From Lactarius indigo (taxonomy: Eukaryota; Basidiomycota; Agaricomycetes; Russulales; Russulaceae): 64,000 bases of DNA. Position 1 is the stretch's first letter. Every line of letters starts with the position of its first letter. Under the pieces are notes generated by a model. The model was not told where the DNA came from. It worked only from the letters and a program-made list of their open reading frames with translations, and ran no database searches. Positions 11,453 to 23,034 of this stretch are shown in pieces. The stretch spans positions 2,542,001 through 2,606,000 of the forward strand of contig JAFKAC010000004.1 of the NCBI GenBank assembly GCA_025766275.1, read 5' to 3'. A program made the translations under genes and the position numbers.

Positions 11453-12169
11453 TGTAACGTTACAGTAGGAACGTTCAGCTCAGCATGAGCAAGTCTGGCC
11501 TTTCTATGTCAATGAGCGAGGGTTCAGCTGATAATGGCAAGGTTTAAGTGGTTAACAAGGATCTCAGAGTATGACACAATACTCAAGATGTGAGAGGAGT
11601 TCAGGGGTTCAAGAGGTTTGATGGTTCAGCAGAAAGTTACCCCAAGGGAATGGGAAAACAATGTATACTGTGATGGTAAAGAAGTCAAGTCTAAGGATAC
11701 AAGCTACTTAGGGCCACGACTTATATAGAAAAAGGTTTGTTTGTGCAGAACAAACAAATGGCGCAATCCACAGCAAGCGTGAGAAGTAACACAGCAATCT
11801 GCAGCAAGTGTGAGAAGAAAGTACAGCAATCTGCAGCAGGCATGGGAAAAAGAAGAAAGTGTGCACAGCTATCCGCAGTAAGTGTGAGAAGAAACAAGGA
11901 TATAAAAGGCAAGTGAGACATGTCTCAGTTTTAACAAAAGTGAGACACCTGCCATAAAAGGGTGCATTTAGCCCAAGTATAGTAGGAATAAAGACTTATA
12001 AGGACAATGAGTGTCTCATTGTCTCACTTTGCACTAGGAGAGAATCTTAAGGCTCCTAGTGTGCGGCAAGTCCAAGAAAGGGAAAGCCAAGAAAGGAAAG
12101 ACTTTCCTGTGAACGCAAGTGTAAGTAAGAAATTAAGGTAAAGTCGAAAAACAAGCTTAGTCTGTAACA
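11453..12169 (-). repeat. 5' LTR of F
   Basis: The 717-bp partner of 4251-4966. It contains the minus-strand TATA box (11727-11720). The small open frame at 11721-11921 is shared by both LTRs and overlaps the promoter, so it is not a gene. Confidence 0.9.
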
Positions 12170-15100
12170 ATCTCCCAGTGACAGGGTTCAAGGCAAAATC
12201 AATGGCACCCTTGTTGTCACCATGTAGTGGGATGGGGTCATTGACCTTGTACCCAAGTTCTGTGAGGAAGCTCTGATACCATGCAGCCTGGTTAGCTACA
12301 TTGGTCATGGCCATGTATTCCGCTTCCATTGTGTTTTGGGCAACAGTCTTTTGCTTGCGTGAAGACCAGCTTATTGCACCATTAGCTAGTAGGAACACAT
12401 AACCAGAGGTGGAGTGGTGGTCGTCAGTCTGATCAGCCAGACTGGAATCAGTGTAGCCATGGAGGCCATCACCACTGGTGCCATCATAGACAATACACAT
12501 ATCCACACTTCCCACCAAGTAGGACAGGACATACTGTGCAAGTCACTGATGTTGTAGTGAAGGATTTGCTGCGTACTGTGCCAGACATGACACAGTGAAA
12601 GAGATATCTGGTCTAGTGCCAATCTGCATGTAGAGCAAGCTACCAATCAAGGACTGATAGTGCAAGATATCTGAGGCAGTTGTCTGTGACGTATATTTAA
12701 CTAGGTGCTTGTCAGCAGCAGCAGGCAAGGGTGTGTGGTGTGGTGTGGCATCAGACATGCCAAAGCATTCAAGGACATCCTTGATGTAGCCAGACTGATC
12801 TATTTTGATGTGTCTGAGGGAGTGGTCACACACAATATGCATACCAAGATAGGACTCTATCTCCCTGAGATCAGTCATCTCATAGCATTCAGACAAGTCT
12901 GACTTAAGACACTTAATGCCACTCAATGCAGAACCCAGAATAGTGATGTCATCAACATAGACAATAACAAAGAGTGGATCATACCCCTCTTGTTGAGGCA
13001 TCACATATATGCCAGCATTAGCAAATGTCTGCTTAAAGCCAAGTGCAGTGAGCACTCCATGGAATTGTAAGTTCCATGCACAGAAGGCCTGTTTGAGACC
13101 ATATATCACCTTAACTAAGCAGCACACCTTCATCTCAGAGCCAGTGACAGTGAAACATTATGGCTGCTCCATGTATATCTCCTTGTCAAGCACGCCATTG
13201 AGAAAAGCAGACTTGACATCCATCTGATGGATGTGCCAGTCCTCCAGCACGGCTGACACCAGAAGTAAACGTAGCGACTCAAATTGTGTGATGGGAGAGA
13301 AGGTTTCATCAAAATCTATGCCAGGGATCTGCATGAATCCCTTAGCCACCAAGCAAGCTCTGTAGTGGCCATCTGCTTTGAGCTTAAAGACCCATTTTGA
13401 TTTTACTGCCTTGCAATTAGGTGGGAGATCCACTAACTCCCATGTCCCATTCTTAGCTAGGGTGTCATCTCATACTGACACACCTTAGTCCACTCATCTG
13501 CATCTGCAGATCGCATGGCCTCTGCAGAAGTTGCAGGGTCTCAGCCCACATACACAGCAGCCAATAACTCTGCATACCCCAGATGCCTGCCACACCATGC
13601 TGCATTATCCATATTGAAGTAGTGCAGATTGGGCACACGGACATGAGCAGTGTGCCTTGGTGTATTGTCCATTTTGCACAACAGCTGACTATGCTGTGCA
13701 CACTCCTCAAAGCCCCCAGGCATTTCTGGTGAGGGTGGAGGGACATTGTGCATAATGTGCATTGCACTAGGATGTGGTGGGGGTGAAGTGGGAGTGGTCT
13801 GCTCACACTTAGGTGTGGTGGGCAGAGTGGGCAGAGCAGGTGGTGGTGTAACAGGGTATGGTTGGACTTGTTGGGGGTCTAGAAGGTTTTCTACATCCTC
13901 CTCCTCACTACTGCTGGAGTGTGCAGGGGAGGGTGCTTGCATTGGTGGTAACACTGACACATGAGGCATGGCAGTCACTGATGTGCTAGGCACAACTGGT
14001 GGTGAAGGTGTGGGGTGTGTCTCAATACCCTGGAGGGATGGGAAGCTACTCTCATTGAATGTCACATCCCTGGACACTTGGACAGAGTGGGTTGAGTGGT
14101 CCCAAAGCTTATAGCCTTTAGATTCAGGCTCAAACCCAATAAGTGTGACCTCAATGGCCTTTGCATCTAATTTGTGATGCTTATCAGCAGGTACATGCAT
14201 GTACCTCTTGCATCCAAAGACACAGAGATGTGAGACATCAGGCACTTTGCCAGAGTGCCAGAGCTCATAGGGAGTGCACCACTTAAGCCCACAGACTGGA
14301 GAGTGGTTGTAGATGTGCACAGCTGCACACACCACATGCTCCCAGAAGCCTTTAGACATGCCAGCTGTGTGGAGCATGGACATTGCCTTATCCATAATGG
14401 TGCAGTTAAACCACTCAGCTTTTCCATTGGACTGTGGTGAACCTGGCATCATGAGGTGATGCTCTATCCCTTTCTGCTTAAGAATGCCCTGCGTGACACT
14501 CAACATGTACTCACCACAGCAGTCAGAGTGCAGAGTGTGCAATTTATGGCTAGATTGGGTTTCACCCCATGCCAAATACATTTGCAGTGACTTAGCAGAC
14601 TGATCCTTTGACTTAAGAAAGTGGACCACAGTGAACTTAGTGTGGTCATCTATGAAGGTGGCTGTGTACACTGAGCCTTGCAGGGACTGAGTTTGCATAG
14701 GACTGGCAAGATCACTATGCACAATCTCAAATTGACATGTTGTCCTTTTGTTTGAGGATGCAGAAAAGGGTTGGAAAGTGGATTTACCCATTTCACACCC
14801 ACAGCAGACTGTGTGGGCTATGGTGGAGCTATCTATGTCCATGCCAGTAGTGGCAGAGGGACCATGTGGCTTTAGTGCCACAGAGGAGATGTGTCCTATG
14901 TGTTGATGCCAGATATCAAGTGTGGCAGCACTTGATTTTGTGTGGGCATTGAGGCCAACGCTGGCTGCATCCAACCAGTACAGGTTGTTCTCAAGGTAGC
15001 CTTTTGCCACACACTTTTGGTTGACAGATATTTTAAATGAGCCACTGTCAAAGGCAATCTCAGCACCCTTTTGTGCTAGGGTGCACGTCAACAAGAAGTG

Positions 15101-15650
15101 CATCTTCACCTGTGGTAGGTGTAGCACATTACTGAGGGTGATAGGGATACCCTGGCTTATTGTAAAGATGACAGACCTGATGCCCACTTGGTCTATTGTA
15201 GACTTGTCCCCTAGGCATACAGTGCCTTTGGTTGGGATATAGTCCTTGAAGTTAGACCGATGTGGTGTAATGTGGTGTGTAGCACCACTGTCCATCATTC
15301 AATGCACATGTGAGGCAGCATACAAGGCAACACCAATTGATTCAGAGGCCCAGCATATGGTGGGCTCTTTGACCTCCTTGATGGAGGTGGTGGTAGGTAC
15401 AAGAATGTGACTATTGGTGGCCTTGTTGCCTGCTTTCTCTTTCTCCATTGCATCAGCCTCATCCTTCTTCCTCTTCCTGCAATCAGGCTTGATATGGCCC
15501 TTTTTTTTTGCAATAGTGGCAAGTTAGACTAGAGTGGTCCTTCTTGCCCTTCTTGCCCATTGACTTGATGGAAGCCACCTTGTTGAGGGAGGAGCCAGAT
15601 GGCCCAGAATGGTGATGTGGGATTGGTGCAAGTTGTGGAGATGGCATCCC
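12170..15650 (-). pseudogene. pol: Ty1/copia pol of copia-2: knuckle-PR-IN-RT-RNaseH
   Basis: Order on the minus strand: knuckle CHYCKKKGHIKPDC (about 15490-15530), protease MDSGATHHITP (15298), pre-integrase finger, IN core with VHSDLASP, TLHSDCCGEY and NGKAEWFN, a long Pro/Ser-rich linker, RT with DVKSAFLNG and YVDD (about 12960), and RNase H with YTDSSLADQ and MEAEYMAM (about 12300-12450). PR-IN-RT-RH order is diagnostic for copia. TGA stops interrupt it (for example after CLAQYAANPSLQHQ and before MMDSGA). The RNase H end is cut at 12170 by F, and no copia-2 sequence is found beyond F. Its gag lies at 24337-25724, beyond E. Confidence 0.85.
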
Positions 15651-15695
15651 AAGAGGAAGACATAGACAGAAGGGGTTAGAGAAGTCAGTCAGTAG

Positions 15696-16213
15696 TGTTA
15701 CGTTTTGACTAAGAACCCTTACTGTACTGGTTGCAACTACGGCGGTAAGGTAGATTAGTTGCGGACTTACTTACGGTGATATGGTAGTGCGATAGGCGAT
15801 TGCGACTGATAGCTGACTGAGCGGTACCTGAATGACTCGATACTAGTACAGGTACTAGTAGTATTAGTTTTGAGATGTTTCTGCGATACGTTGGACGCTA
15901 CCTTACTGTGATTCATAGCAGCGCTTGTAAGCCTGCTCAACTTGTATTTATACTGTCTTGGGAAGACCAAGATACGCCATCTTGGTCTTCTTGAATCGTC
16001 ACTTGTTTCTCTCCTCTCTTCTTCTATCTCTTTCAGAAACGTCTTGTGTCCAACTCTGATTGTGACAAGTATAAACCAGCAAGACTTGCCAGTGTACCTT
16101 CGCGTATTCACTAAGGCAAGAACACGGACCTTTGTGTCGTTGTGTCAAGACTATCGCTAAGTTGTTATCGCCGCATCGCGCTCAAGTTGAGCTAACGTCG
16201 TGACGACATTACA
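15696..16213 (+). repeat. 5' LTR of E
   Basis: Runs TGTTACGTTT to ACGACATTACA. TATTTATA lies at 15945-15952. A perfect 12-bp inverted repeat, GAAGACCAAGAT / ATCTTGGTCTTC, flanks a 5-nt loop at 15962-15990 and spans the predicted transcription start (15979). Confidence 0.95.
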
Positions 16214-16215
16214 TT

Positions 16216-16226
16216 AAGACCAAGAT
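16216..16226 (+). promoter_or_regulatory. Self-priming primer-binding site of E
   Basis: AAGACCAAGAT starts 2 nt past the LTR. It is perfectly complementary to ATCTTGGTCTT at 15979-15989, which begins 34 nt from the first base of the TATA box. Same arrangement as F, C1, G and D. Confidence 0.8.
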
Positions 16227-16232
16227 CCCATC

Positions 16233-18296
16233 GTGGCTGTAACAACAAGAGACCAGTGGACGAGTTTCCATCCGTATTCACTCCCAAGAAGAGGAGAACG
16301 TAACGTCCCTCCGCGCTTTCTACAAGCAGCCAGTTGGAGGGAAAGACAAGAAGAAACCAGGTATTTTGTGGAATTTAACGGACCTACTAGGTTCCGACCA
16401 GTTGAGTTCAACTTCGATCACCTGTGCTGGACGGAGGTTACGTGGAACCCCATAGACTCTCAGTGGGACGTCATACGACCAGCAGGACCCAGATACCACT
16501 GTGACATCGACGCACGAGAACTCAATAGCCGAGCAGACTGGGGACCAATTGATGGGCAATTACAAGAGCACACGATCGGAGAAGCCATCTCCGAAGAATC
16601 AGAACAAATCCAGAACAAAGACGAAGACGGACGACAACCAGACCAAACCGAGAGTAGCGGAGGAGCAATACAAGACTTGCTTATCGAACGAGCTGAGTCC
16701 GCCCACATCACAGAACCAGAACCTATTCATATACGATTGCCAGCCATTATGGCCACAATAACATGAGCAATGGAAGAAGTTGCGTTGGAAGAATCACGCG
16801 CGATACGAGCAGAGGCAAGAGAAATACTAATGCCTATCAACCCAGAAACGGGAGTACGAATGACAGTAGACGACGCTGCAATATTCCAAGCAATCGGGTC
16901 CGATAGAGGTGACCCCCCATCTGGAAGACAGCCAGCGCTAGAACTACTGCCAGGCGTAGGAGGACCAGGTTACGACCCACCACCACCACAAGGGGGAGGA
17001 ATCCCCTTCGACTTATGAAGAACCGAACCACCGCAAAGACCGTTGGCCGGGCCACCAGGAGGAGGCGGAGGCGGCGGTGGAGGTGGCGGAGGAGGTGGCG
17101 GTGGAGGAGATGCCGGGGTGGGGGGACATCACAGCAAGAAACTCACCGGCGAGCCCCCTTCAATCTTTGACGGAGACAGACTTAAAGTGGACCAGTTTCT
17201 GACACAGTGGCACATCTACTGGGGCATGAACTTAGACGCCCCCATCATGCGAAACGACTATAGGAGATGCCTCCTATTCCTATCCTACATCAAAGGCGGA
17301 GCAGTCAGCGAATGGGTCCTATCCTTCCTGAACTGGCTCAACAGGCAAATACAACGAGGGATCAGTCCCTATACTCGAGACCTATGGGAAGCCGTAGCTG
17401 ACGGCTTCAGCCAGCGATTCAAAAACACGCTGGAACGAGAACAAGCACAAGCCATATTACGAAAGGGCTTCAAGATGACAGGAGAAGATATTGACAAGTA
17501 CGTCAATGACTTCGAACAGCTCGCACGGAAGGCTCACTATCGCCTCAATGAACCGCAAACCATCGACCTTTTTACGTCGGGGTTGCCCAAGGAACTGTTC
17601 AAAAATGCGTTCCAGTTCGACGACCCAATCACATTCGACGATTGGAAGAGGGCCGTCCTCAAACGACAAAAGAACTACATACACCTCAAGGCGAGGCTCA
17701 ACAAGTACAAGAATACATCAGTGCCACCGAAGAAGCAGAGCGGCAACGCCGGGTGGACACTCCTGCAGAATCTACCACAAACCAACCCATGGGCAATGGA
17801 CACATCCGCCGACCGTGCCAAGGTGAGACTTGCAGGGTCAGAAGACATCGACTTCAACAAACTGCCCCACACATGGTCCCCACCTCCGTTTCCACCTAGG
17901 GGAGGACCCGGAGCTAGAGGACGAGGACGAGGAGGATCCCGAAGGGACTTAAGGAACGTCCTCTGTTATAACTGTAATGCCCCGGGACATCTCTCACGAA
18001 ATTGCCCATATCCGCGGTCTCCAAGGCAGTGGCAGAACACTCCTTCCAGTAGCAGAATGACCGAGACCACATGGCACCCCCAAGGGCCGGTGTCGCAATA
18101 CGAACCATCACTACCCAGCTACGCGTCACCACCGGTCAGCGCAACGCCTGCACCGCAGATCAATGCGGCCACTACCATGAAGACCGCCGGAGAGCAAGCA
18201 AAGGAATGGCTTACACAAGTAGCCAACAGCATGGATGAGGTAAAGGACCTCATACTTCAAGATCTGTGGGGAAAAGAGGGTTTTCGGGACGCCTGA
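16233..18296 (+). pseudogene. gag: gag of E, AUG-less start, two to three TGA stops
   Basis: Open from GTG at 16233 (context ATC GTG GCT), 6 nt past the PBS. There is no ATG in any frame between the predicted transcript start (15979) and 16552, and that first ATG is out of frame. The order is: a leader domain with WNPIDSQWDVI, a polar region, a poly-Gly run (about 17058-17110), a capsid segment with FLTQWHIYWGMN and FLSYIKGGAVSEWVL, and the knuckle CYNCNAPGHLSRNC (about 17964-18005). TGA at 16764 and 17016 interrupt the frame; the terminal TGA at 18294 may be the same kind of decay or the true stop. D has the same layout and a GTG at the same place. Confidence 0.75.
18269..18275 (+). promoter_or_regulatory. 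Canonical -1 frameshift heptamer GGGAAAA in E
   Basis: In the gag frame it reads TGG GGA AAA GAG, so G GGA AAA fits the X XXY YYZ rule. Slipping back one base enters the frame that leads to the protease. It lies 18 nt before the gag TGA. D has TGG AAA AAG at this site. No downstream structure was tested. Confidence 0.6.
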
Positions 18297-21200
18297 ACCC
18301 GTCAGTCTGGGTGAGGGCTTTACAATGTAATTCTGTAATTGTGACAATGCGCTATCGATCCATGCAAATTCCAGTGACTGTCCGTACGAATTACCAAACG
18401 ACTGAAACCAACGCGCTGGTTGACTCTGGAGCAACCGACAACTTCATCCAACCATGATTGGCGACCCGGGCTGGCGTCCCAGTACAGCAACTAGACACGC
18501 CTCGCAAGATATGGAACATAGATAACACCAAGAACAAAGCTGGGTTAATCACTCATTATGTTAACCTAGAAGTGAAAATGCAAGGACAGATAAAGAAGAT
18601 GACCTTTCTGGTCACCGACCTTGGCAGCGAAGACATGGTGCTGGGCTACCCATGGCTGAGCGCCTTTGAGCCTGTCATCAGCTGGGCTATGGCAACAATA
18701 CACCCCGACATGCAACCGGTAGTACTGGCCACTACCGAAGAATTACTTTCTCCAACCACTATTCGAGCACTAATTATTGCAGAAAAGGAAGACATAATAC
18801 AAGAATTAGAAGAAGAAACTTTTGCCAGAGCCACCACCTCGACGGAGTTGGCCATACAAGCAAAGCAACAACAGACGGCGGCCGTACTCCCCCCTGAGTA
18901 CGCAATGTTTAGCAAACTGTTCAATGAGCAAGCCTCACACTGCTTTCCCCCGGCACGGCCATGGGACCACGCCATCGACTTCAAACCGTCCGCACCAACT
19001 GCAATAGATTGCAAGATATACCCCATGACACAAAAAGAAGAGGGTGAGCTTAAGGAGTTCCTGGAAGAGAAGCTGAAGCAAGGGTATTTACGCCCCTCAA
19101 TTTCCCCGTACGCGTCCTCCTTTTTCTTCATTAAAAAGAAGGACGGAAAGCTACAACTGGTACAGGATTACCAGGTGATCAATTCACATACCATCCGCAA
19201 TCAATACCCACTGCTGCTCATTCAAGACCTCATTCTTGACCTTAGCAACGCCCACATATACACAAAGCTCGATATTTGCTGGGGCTACAACAACATATGG
19301 ATTCGCGACGGAGATCAAGAAAAGGTGGCATTCAAAACCAAATTCAGCCTTTTTGAGCCAACAGTCATGTTCTTTGGCCTCACTAATTCTCCCGCCACCT
19401 TCCAGGCCATGATGAACCACATCTACCGTGACACAATCGCTAAGCACGAGCATCTGGGCACCACGATACGTGTTTACATGGACAATATTGGGATAGCCAC
19501 TCACTTCGAGCATGACTTGACAGCCCACGTCGCCGCGGTGCGGGACATCTTGCGCGTCGCACAAGAACACAATCTCTACTTCAAGCTTGAAAAATGCCTG
19601 TTCCACCAGCCGCGTATGGATTACCTGGGGGTAATCCTTGAAAGGGGGGTAACCCGAATGGACCCTGTAAAAGTTCAAGGAATCAGAGACTGGCCGACAC
19701 CGACGAAGGTCACAGATGTCAGATCTTTCCTGGGCTTCTGCAACTTTTACAGACTCTTCATACGCAGCTTCGCAACTCATGCCAAACCACTTACCAAACT
19801 GACACAGAAGGACGAAGAATGGCAATGGACAGAAGAGGAAGACAAGGCATTCAACACGCTAAAGCACCTTGTAACAGAAGAACCAGTGTTAGCACACCCT
19901 GTCCTTCAAGACCCGTTCGAACTAGAGGTTGATGCCTCGGGCTACGCGGTGGGAGCCGTACTACTACAAAGGAAATCTGATGGAAAGCGACACCCCATAG
20001 GCTACTATTCAGCGACGCTCTCCAAGGCAGAGTGAAATTACGACATCTATGACCTAGAGTTGCTCGCGATAGTCAAGGCCCTCCGAAACTGGAGACCGCT
20101 ACTTGCAGGAGCCCCACACAAAATCAAGATCTATTCAGATCACCTAAATCTACAATATTGGAAGTCACCACAAAAGATCAGCAGGCGGGTTGCTAGGGAA
20201 GTACTCGAACTCTCTGAGTACGACTTTGAGATTCACCACATCAAGGGAAAGAATAATGGAAGAGCCGATGCACTGTCACGACGACCTGACTATGACCAAG
20301 GAGTAGAAGACAACAGTGAGGTCGTGGTATTACCACCTGAAGTCTTTGTCAGGACCCTTAACACAGCAAGAACACTCACCCTCAACCCAAACCTATTGCA
20401 ACCACGGCATCAGCAGGACGAAGAAGTAATCAAAGTATGGGTAGACCCCCACAGACTGAAGAAGATACAGGGAGAGTGGTACAAGGACGGCAGGTTCGTA
20501 ATAACTGGGCCGGCATCAATGCACCGTGTGCTGATCCACGACCACCATGACCTGCCAATACACGGACATCCCGGAATCGCGAGGACACAACGAATCCTGG
20601 AAAGACATTACTGGTGGCCGCGACTGCGAAGGGATGTTTACGAGTACGTCCAAGGGTGTGCCGAATGCCAGCGAAACAAAGTCAACATGCGCCCCATATG
20701 AGCGGCTTTACACCCCATCACGCCGATACCCGATGCAACCCCTTTTCAAACGGTGGCCGTGGACTTCATCACCAAACTGCTGGTGTCAAAAGGACATGAC
20801 AGCATCCTCACCGTCACGGACCACGACTGCAGCAAAGCCTCAGTGTTCGTACTGTGTAAAGAAGAGATAACAGCAGAAGAAACCGCAGTATTGTATGTCA
20901 AACACGTCTTTAAACGGTTCGGACTACCGCGCAAAATCATCAGCGACTGAGACCCACGATTCACATCCAAATTCACCAAGGAAGTGTGCCAAATCCTGGG
21001 GGTCCAACAAAACATATCTACGGCCTACCATCCGCGCACCGACGGACAGTTGGAAAGAACCAACCAATGGCTGGAACAGTACTTGCGCTTCTGGGTGAAC
21101 GAGCGTCAAGACAACTGGACCACCTATCTGCCAATCGCTGAATTCGTGCACAACAACTGGCCCCATGAGCACACAAAGCAATCGCCGTTCCAGCTTTTGA

Positions 21201-23005
21201 TGGGATATGACCTGCAAGCTGATTGGACCGATAAGCCCTCTCCCATTCCCCAAGTAACCACACGACTAATGCAGCTGAAGGAAGCCAGAGATAACGCCCA
21301 ACGCCTCATGAAAAAGGCACAAGAAGCATGGGTACGCAACAAAGATACGCCCAAATTCCACATCAACGACCTCGTATGGCTAGAGGGAAAGCACCTTCGG
21401 ACCAATCAGCCTACAGCAAAACTAGCGGCGCGACGCCACGGACCTTTTAGGGTGATCCAGGTGATGTCACCCTATAATTATCGATTGGAACTTCCCACAC
21501 AGTGGAGCATACATCCAGTGTTCCACATCGATCTTCTCACCCCATACAAACAAACTCCCTTACATGGGGAAAATTTCACGTGGCCACCGCCCGAGCTGAT
21601 CGATGGGGAAGAAGAATATGAAGTCGAGGCCATTCTGGACTCCCAGCACTCCGGCAGAGGAAGACGCCTCCAGTATCTTGTGAAATGGAAGGGATACCTG
21701 GACTTGGAGAATCAGTGGGTCAACAGGGACGACGTCTTCGCACCAGATGCACTTCGTCTGTATCAGGAAACACAAGCGCACTCGAGAACAGTTAAAACGA
21801 GCAGCGCAGGAACAGAGGGGAGTCACCCCCTCTTCCTTCGTTCCATTACCACTCATATGCCTACCTCTCCATTGCGACATGTCACACAAGCGCAACTCCT
21901 CGACTCCCTCGCAGAAGACGCCCGTGCCCTCTTGGCTGAGGACAACGACACCGAAATACCCAACACTCAGCTCACACCATGGACACCTCTTACACCAGCA
22001 GAGGGGCCCATCACCGCACAAGAGTGGATCAACGTCATCACCAGATTCCCAGACCCAACAACTACCCCAGACGACGAGCAAGCAGTCGTCCACGTCTTCC
22101 GAAACGACAGCGGCAAACGCGAGCCGATCGCCGCTATCCCCCCAAGCGACGACCTCATCGGCGTTCGCGGAGTTTTCCTGAGCAACGACCAGCGTTCAAG
22201 CGCTGATGGAATACAAGCTGGAGGGGTGGAGGAGAGTAGCGGCGGAGTGGCAGAGGGAGCAGCTCAACTCAGCAGCGGCCCGACTGAGGGAGATGCACGA
22301 GCGACGGCAGCGATGGCGGCAGCTGAGGCTGGCCATGATGACGAAGATTATTACCCAGCGAGACACCCCTTCCTTTGAACGAAGCGCGACACTGATAATC
22401 CCAGGGTCACACCCTGGCTCGTCTACTCCGACGGCTCCCCCATGTATCGAGGATGTGTGCGCGTGCCTGGTGCCACCGATCACCGTCCGTTCACCGCCGC
22501 TGAGGATCCCGCGCATGTCATTGTGCCTGAGGGGTTCAGGGCGAACCAACGACCCCATTACATTCGATACCCCATCACCGGGCCCGACGGAGTAGAAAGG
22601 GACGCGTTGCATGTCCAAATCATCGGAGGGGCAGACCCCCTCATACTGGGGGTGATACTGGGCTCGCCACACGTATACGGTAAGCCCTTCTACGCCAAGC
22701 CCCATGTTTTGGCCACGCTTCACCCCACGTACCCCCACGAAGACCTCGTCATCTTTGAAGTGGACCGCATCACCGACCGCGCGCTCAACCGCATCAACGA
22801 CAAGTCGCTCACGGCTGAAGTCACGCGATTCCGCGCCGCCAGCTACGAGCTTGACCGTCTCCGCGCTCAAGTCAGCCAGCTCTGCACCATGATTGAATGC
22901 GCACAGGACGACAGGCGGGACTCCATCTACTGACTGGAGCGGGCGACGGCATTGGAGCGCATCGCCGACGAACAACGCAAGTGGCTGGCGAGGGACTTTC
23001 GGTGA
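18276..23005 (+). pseudogene. pol: pol of E: PR-RT-RNaseH-IN-chromodomain-tail, catalytically damaged
   Basis: One frame interrupted by TGA at 18455, 20033, 20699, 20948, 22376 and 22931, each consistent with CGA. Protease DSGATDNF at 18422. The RT catalytic box reads YMDN (19475-19486) instead of YMDD; GAC AAT is one CpG transition from GAC GAT. RNase H spans about 19915-20240, the HHCC finger 20530-20690, and the IN triad Asp 20762, Asp 20945 and Glu 21053 gives D-x60-D-x35-E. The chromodomain is at about 21612-21780 (EEYEVEAIL, LVKWKGYL). The tail (about 22430-22960) has VYGKPFYAKP followed by a helical region, without zinc knuckles. Confidence 0.9.
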
Positions 23006-23021
23006 GTCAGGGTCTCACGCT

Positions 23022-23034
23022 GAAGAGAGGGTGA
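23022..23034 (+). promoter_or_regulatory. Polypurine tract of E
   Basis: GAAGAGAGGGTGA directly before the 3' LTR, matching the purine tracts next to the 3' LTRs of F, D, H and C1. Confidence 0.7.

Larger units (their letters stand above)
4251..12169 (-). mobile_element. Ty3/gypsy chromodomain retrotransposon F
   Basis: About 7.9 kb between two LTRs of about 716 bp that differ at few sites, mostly CG versus TG/CA. Minus-strand order is 5' LTR, self-priming PBS, gag, PR-RT-RNaseH-IN-chromodomain, a C-terminal tail domain and 3' LTR. Unlike the other elements here, the outer flanks (cagca at 4246-4250 and atctc at 12170-12174) are not a TSD. The right flank is copia-2 RNase H and the left flank is an unrelated copia scrap, so a rearrangement probably removed the original left side. 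Confidence 0.9.

Noticed and set aside
11721..11921. A 66-aa minus-strand ORF found twice (also 4519-4719)
   Set aside because: It is present twice only because it lies in both LTRs of F, and it overlaps the predicted promoter and leader.
16764..22933. TGA read as Arg or Trp (alternative genetic code or stop suppression)
   Set aside because: The intact element G has no internal TGA, and the TGAs in older elements coincide with CGA codons and with CpG decay in noncoding LTRs.
19184..22975. Long minus-strand ORFs opposite E pol (19184-19825, 22196-22975)
   Set aside because: They mirror the real pol frame on the other strand and show no domain.
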